A stretch of 7,704 nt of DNA from the NCBI GenBank assembly GCA_016206235.1, contig JACQRZ010000063.1:1-7704 (forward strand). Reading direction: 5' to 3'. The notes under the pieces are model-generated. The model was not told the DNA's origin and made no database searches. It saw only the letters and a list, made by a program, of their open reading frames with translations. Made by a program: the position numbers and the translations under genes. The number at the start of each line of letters is the position of its first letter. Positions within the stretch are counted from its first letter, which is position 1. The stretch comes from Candidatus Uhrbacteria bacterium. Its GTDB lineage: Bacteria; Patescibacteriota; Patescibacteriia; JACQRZ01. Shown here piece after piece: positions 5,489-7,704 of the stretch.

Positions 5489-5690
5489 AAAAACTCTTCC
5501 CTATTCGGGAAGAGTTTTGAGTTGTGTTGGTAATAGCCACAAATCTGCAGACAAGAAAACGTACTGCTCAAGTAGTCGAGCTAAAAGCCTGAATACCGAA
5601 ACACTACTTCCCCATGCTTGTCGTGTCTGCAGGTCTCTAGATACTAATGAAACACCGTTTTTCCCTTACATTTATACCCTTTTACAGTGT
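5484..5690 (-). ncRNA. Candidate small structured RNA, about 205 nt
   Basis: No protein is supported between the VanW stop and the dehydrogenase stop, yet the minus strand has a near-consensus promoter (5725-5697), a foldable body and a strong terminator (5518-5490). The predicted 5' end begins ACACTGT (5690-5684), which can pair with ACGGTGT (5658-5652) around a purine-rich loop holding two AAGGG motifs. The body can form CTGCAGAC/GTCTGCAG (5632-5625 with 5552-5545) and, inside it, AAGTAGT/ACTACTT (5609-5603 with 5576-5570). Weaker outer pairs are UAGUA/UAUUA (5646-5642 with 5535-5531) and GUGUU/AACAC (5655-5651 with 5528-5524); the last competes with the 5' hairpin. Length and rod-like outline recall 6S RNA, but I see no diagnostic sequence. 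It lacks the tRNA-like ends of tmRNA and the motifs of RNase P or SRP RNA. Confidence 0.55.
5490..5518. terminator. Strong intrinsic terminator shared by both strands
   Basis: A 12-bp perfect stem (5490-5501 with 5507-5518) around TATTC begins one base after the VanW stop codon. On the plus strand its 3' arm ends in TTTT, so it can end the hsp20-vanW transcript. On the minus strand the stem runs into seven consecutive T (5493-5487), making it the better terminator in that direction, where the only visible candidate transcript is the small RNA starting near 5690. Confidence 0.85.
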
Positions 5691-5696
5691 ATCGCC

Positions 5697-5725
5697 AGTA
5701 TACCAGAAGTCTTTCTTCTTGTCAA
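5697..5725 (-). promoter_or_regulatory. Near-consensus sigma-70 promoter of the candidate small RNA
   Basis: TTGACA (5725-5720), exactly 17 bp, then TATACT (5702-5697): the best promoter in the window. Its spacer contains an inverted repeat, AGAAG/CTTCT (5719-5715 and 5709-5705), which could be an operator or chance. The predicted start is near 5690. No reading frame of note follows on this strand before the terminator, so the product should be an RNA. Confidence 0.8.
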
Positions 5726-5734
5726 GACTCCGGG

Positions 5735-5755
5735 GTGAACACATTATGTGTTCAC
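5735..5755. promoter_or_regulatory. Perfect 21-bp palindrome over the dehydrogenase stop codon
   Basis: Arms GTGAACACAT and ATGTGTTCAC flank a single central base. The TAA stop codon of the dehydrogenase gene (5746-5744) is in the middle. No U-tract follows on either strand (next bases on the minus strand are CCCCGG), so it is a poor intrinsic terminator. It lies 9 bp upstream of the -35 box of the small-RNA promoter, centred about 55 bp before the predicted start, so a dimeric regulator site is possible; a transcript 3'-end stabilising hairpin is the alternative. Confidence 0.5.
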
Positions 5756-6733
5756 TACCCTATGCGTAATGAGCTTGCCTGAAAGCCCTTCAATGATATT
5801 TTGAGCAGCAATGCGCGCCATTGCCTCCCTGCTTTCCTTAGTAGCCGACGCTATATGCGGAGTGATAACTACATTTTCAAGTCTTCGAAGGAGCTTCAAT
5901 TCCTTACTATTTTTTGCAATATGAGGTTCGCATTCAAACACATCCATTGCAAATCCACCGAGCAATCCATTTGAAAGCCGTGCAAGCACTGCTGACTGGT
6001 CAACAACGCCTCCTCGCGCTGTATTAATAAGAAAGGCGTCCTTTTTCATGAGTGTAAGTTTTTTTGCATTCACTAAATGATATGTAGATGGCAACAACGG
6101 CACGTGTAAGCTCACGATATCGGACTTTTTCAAAAGCACTTCAAGAGACACAAACGAAGTGTTGTATTCTTTCTCAAACGCTCGATCGCGCACGGTATCA
6201 GTGTAGATAATGCGTATATCAAATCCACGCTCCAGTCTTCGCGCGACACATTTTCCAATACGCCCGAGACCAACAAGTCCAAGAGTTTTCCCTGAGATAT
6301 CGGTTCCGATAAACAGTCGGGGGTCCCATCCCTTATATTTGTTTGCTAATGAAAAGAGGTCCGCGCTCACAATGTTGCGCGCAAGCGCTAAAAGAAGGGC
6401 TATGGTATGCTCGGCAACCGCGCTCGATACTTCATCGCATGGGGTATTGGCAACAACAATACCTCTCGCTTTTGCCGCTATCACATCAATATTGTCGTAT
6501 CCTACGGCAAAATTCGAGATAACGCGAAGTTGTTTTCCAACTGCATCCATAAACCCCGCATCGACATGATTGGTTAAAAGCGTAAGTACTGCGTCGCTTC
6601 CCTTAGCTTTTGTAATGAGTTCTTTTCGGGAAATATGTTTTTCAAATGGCTGCACCGTTACTTTGTACCCCGCTTTTTTGAGCATCTCTATTCCGTTTTT
6701 TGGAATTGGATACGTAACAAAAACTTTGAACAT
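5744..6733 (-). CDS. D-isomer-specific 2-hydroxyacid dehydrogenase, glyoxylate/hydroxypyruvate reductase type
   Basis: A 329-residue NAD(P)-dependent oxidoreductase of the D-2-hydroxyacid dehydrogenase family. The N-terminal substrate domain opens MFKVFVTYPIPKNGIEMLKKAG and contains NFAVGYDNID (74-83). The Rossmann fold carries LGLVGLGRIGK (151-161) with the GxGxxG loop; after its beta-2 strand (RIIYTDT, 174-180) the conserved acidic position is D179, which favours NAD(H). Catalytic residues fit Arg240 (NTARGGVVD), Glu269 (DVFECEP) and His293 (TPHIASAT). The best matches I recall are glyoxylate reductase/D-glycerate dehydrogenase, but substrate is inferred. ATG at 6733 is used: it starts the conserved sequence and leaves 19 bp after the aldolase stop, whereas the longer frame from 6790 would overlap that gene with non-homologous residues. 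No Shine-Dalgarno site is evident. Probably co-transcribed with the aldolase. Confidence 0.93.
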   Translation of the reverse strand: MFKVFVTYPIPKNGIEMLKKAGYKVTVQPFEKHISRKELITKAKGSDAVLTLLTNHVDAGFMDAVGKQLRVISNFAVGYDNIDVIAAKARGIVVANTPCDEVSSAVAEHTIALLLALARNIVSADLFSLANKYKGWDPRLFIGTDISGKTLGLVGLGRIGKCVARRLERGFDIRIIYTDTVRDRAFEKEYNTSFVSLEVLLKKSDIVSLHVPLLPSTYHLVNAKKLTLMKKDAFLINTARGGVVDQSAVLARLSNGLLGGFAMDVFECEPHIAKNSKELKLLRRLENVVITPHIASATKESREAMARIAAQNIIEGLSGKLITHRVVNT

Positions 6734-6752
6734 AGGTTCTGGGTGATAAGTT

Positions 6753-7676
6753 TTAGGAATTTCGGAATAGTCTGATCTTTTGGCGCGCAACCTTTACCAT
6801 TTCTTCTCGTCCCTGCCCCAAAAACACGCGAGGATCATATTCCTCCTTTTTTTCGAGAAGACTTGTGCGAATACCTTTCACAAAAGCGATGCGCAAATCT
6901 GAATCGATATTGATTTTGTTAATGCCACAACGAATTGCCTTTCGGATAGCGCTATCTGATACTCCGTGTGCTCCACTGAGCCGCGCGCAATCGCCGAGGT
7001 CTTCGCAGTGGTTATGGAGTTCGTGTGTGAGTTCTTCAGATACACCGCTAGCTCCATGCAAAACCAATGGCATACGCGTTAATGCTTTAATACGTTTCAA
7101 ACGATCGTAATCAAGATGTGTTTCACCAGTAAATTTATAAGGGCCATGCGCTGTGCCTATCGAAATGGCAAGCACATCGACACTGGTTTTTTTTACAAAA
7201 TCCAGCGCTTGCTTTGGATCAGTAAAAAAAGACTTGCTCTCTTCAATTTTGTCTTCTTTGCCGCGAAGCGCTCCAAGCTCTCCTTCAACTGATACCCCTT
7301 TTGTGCGTGCCCATGCAACTACTTTCTTTGTTTTGGCAACATTTTCTTTGTATGACAAGTTCGAGCCGTCAAACATCACTGAGGTATAGCCCATGTCAAT
7401 GCACTGTTTCACGATCCTAAGGTCGCGGCCATGATCAAGGTGTAAGGCAATCTTGATAGGGTTCATCGCTGCCATATAAGCAAGGGCCTTCAGGTATGGC
7501 AAACCTGCATAGGCAATGGCACTTTCAGTGGTTGCTATGATGACTGACGATTTTTTTTCTAGCAACGCTGCTTGTACGACTGCCTGAAGCGATTCAAGGT
7601 TACTAAAATTAAAATGGGCTAGTGCATATGAGTGTTTGTTCGCATGCGCCAAGAGTGATTTTGAAGTGACAAGCAT
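6753..7676 (-). CDS. fba: Class II fructose-bisphosphate aldolase
   Basis: A 307-residue zinc-dependent aldolase that splits fructose 1,6-bisphosphate into dihydroxyacetone phosphate and glyceraldehyde 3-phosphate, or runs the reverse. Key motifs are intact: HLDHG (79-83) with catalytic Asp81 and zinc ligand His82, EGELG (131-135), GTAHG (174-178) with ligand His177, LHGASG (206-211) with ligand His207, and KINIDSDLR (254-262) for phosphate and substrate binding. About 25 residues between LHGASG and SDSAIRKAI (213-238) are absent from shorter E. coli GatY/AgaY-type enzymes but typical of the roughly 307-residue branch found in Helicobacter and Thermotoga, so they are not an insertion. Tagatose-bisphosphate aldolase is the main alternative. 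ATG at 7676 is the first good start; no Shine-Dalgarno site is visible. It probably leads an operon with the dehydrogenase, its promoter lying at or beyond the window edge. Confidence 0.93.
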   Translation of the reverse strand: MLVTSKSLLAHANKHSYALAHFNFSNLESLQAVVQAALLEKKSSVIIATTESAIAYAGLPYLKALAYMAAMNPIKIALHLDHGRDLRIVKQCIDMGYTSVMFDGSNLSYKENVAKTKKVVAWARTKGVSVEGELGALRGKEDKIEESKSFFTDPKQALDFVKKTSVDVLAISIGTAHGPYKFTGETHLDYDRLKRIKALTRMPLVLHGASGVSEELTHELHNHCEDLGDCARLSGAHGVSDSAIRKAIRCGINKINIDSDLRIAFVKGIRTSLLEKKEEYDPRVFLGQGREEMVKVARQKIRLFRNS

Positions 7677-7682
7677 AGCGTA

Positions 7683-7699
7683 AGAAATTTCAAATTTCT
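7683..7699. repeat. AT-rich perfect palindrome before the aldolase start
   Basis: Arms AGAAATTT and AAATTTCT flank one central base, ending 6 bp before the aldolase ATG. It could be an operator or a 5' leader hairpin that hides the start region. AT-rich GAAATTT-type palindromes also occur as dispersed intergenic repeats in Patescibacteria, from memory. The window ends too soon to tell. Confidence 0.45.
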
Positions 7700-7704
7700 A
7701 ATAT

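Noticed and set aside
5735..5755. LexA-type box in the 21-bp palindrome
   Set aside because: The GAAC/GTTC half-sites are too far apart for the Gram-positive LexA site (four-base centre), and no SOS gene follows.
6733..6790. Longer start for the dehydrogenase
   Set aside because: The extra 19 residues overlap the aldolase coding end and are not part of the family's conserved N-terminus, which begins at MFKVFVTYP.
7000..7050. Insertion in the aldolase after LHGASG
   Set aside because: The extra residues are normal for the 307-residue class II aldolase branch and flanking motifs are continuous.
1..7704. CRISPR array, insertion sequence or toxin-antitoxin pair
   Set aside because: No regularly spaced repeats, no transposase, and no small overlapping gene pair of that kind were found on either strand.

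Overview
The window looks like a piece of a bacterial chromosome from the Candidate Phyla Radiation (Patescibacteria, probably Parcubacteria-like). This is inferred from the company of genes: a TrmB-type regulator, a single-domain GIY-YIG nuclease, a DM13 protein, a short Hsp20, a large VanW protein and a class II aldolase paired with a D-2-hydroxyacid dehydrogenase. Very tight spacing, weak or absent Shine-Dalgarno sites and a GC-rich TCCGCC/GGCGGA palindromic repeat in an intergenic region point the same way. TGA is used as a stop codon (trmB), so there is no sign of the Gracilibacteria code. I cannot name a species.

Layout. (1) 14-763 (+): TrmB-family regulator. (2) 764-1152: no protein gene. 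It holds a highly structured stretch (804-940), an intrinsic terminator (945-983), a 3'-half copy of tRNA-Glu with a 30-bp palindromic element lodged at the anticodon position (983-1053), and an intact tRNA-Glu(UUC) on the minus strand. (3) 1161-1415 (-): GIY-YIG protein, directly upstream of the tRNA. (4) 1499-1978 (-): membrane-anchored DM13 protein with its own terminator. (5) 2100-3047 (+): unrecognised three-helix membrane protein with a long cytoplasmic helical tail, divergent from DM13. (6) 3148-5488 (+): Hsp20 followed closely by a VanW envelope protein, from a promoter whose -35 box starts in the U-tract of the preceding terminator. (7) 5486-5725: no protein gene, but on the minus strand a near-consensus promoter, a foldable ~200-nt stretch and a strong terminator: a likely small RNA. 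(8) 7676-5744 (-): class II fructose-bisphosphate aldolase then D-glycerate/glyoxylate dehydrogenase, 19 bp apart, probably one operon.

The protein genes are ordinary for the lineage. Hsp20 and VanW would act in proteostasis and the cell envelope; the aldolase-dehydrogenase pair is central carbon metabolism. The most interesting material is non-coding: the candidate small RNA at about 5484-5690 (-), the palindrome-disrupted tRNA-Glu copy, and the pseudoknot-capable region next to trmB. None of these could be compared with databases here.
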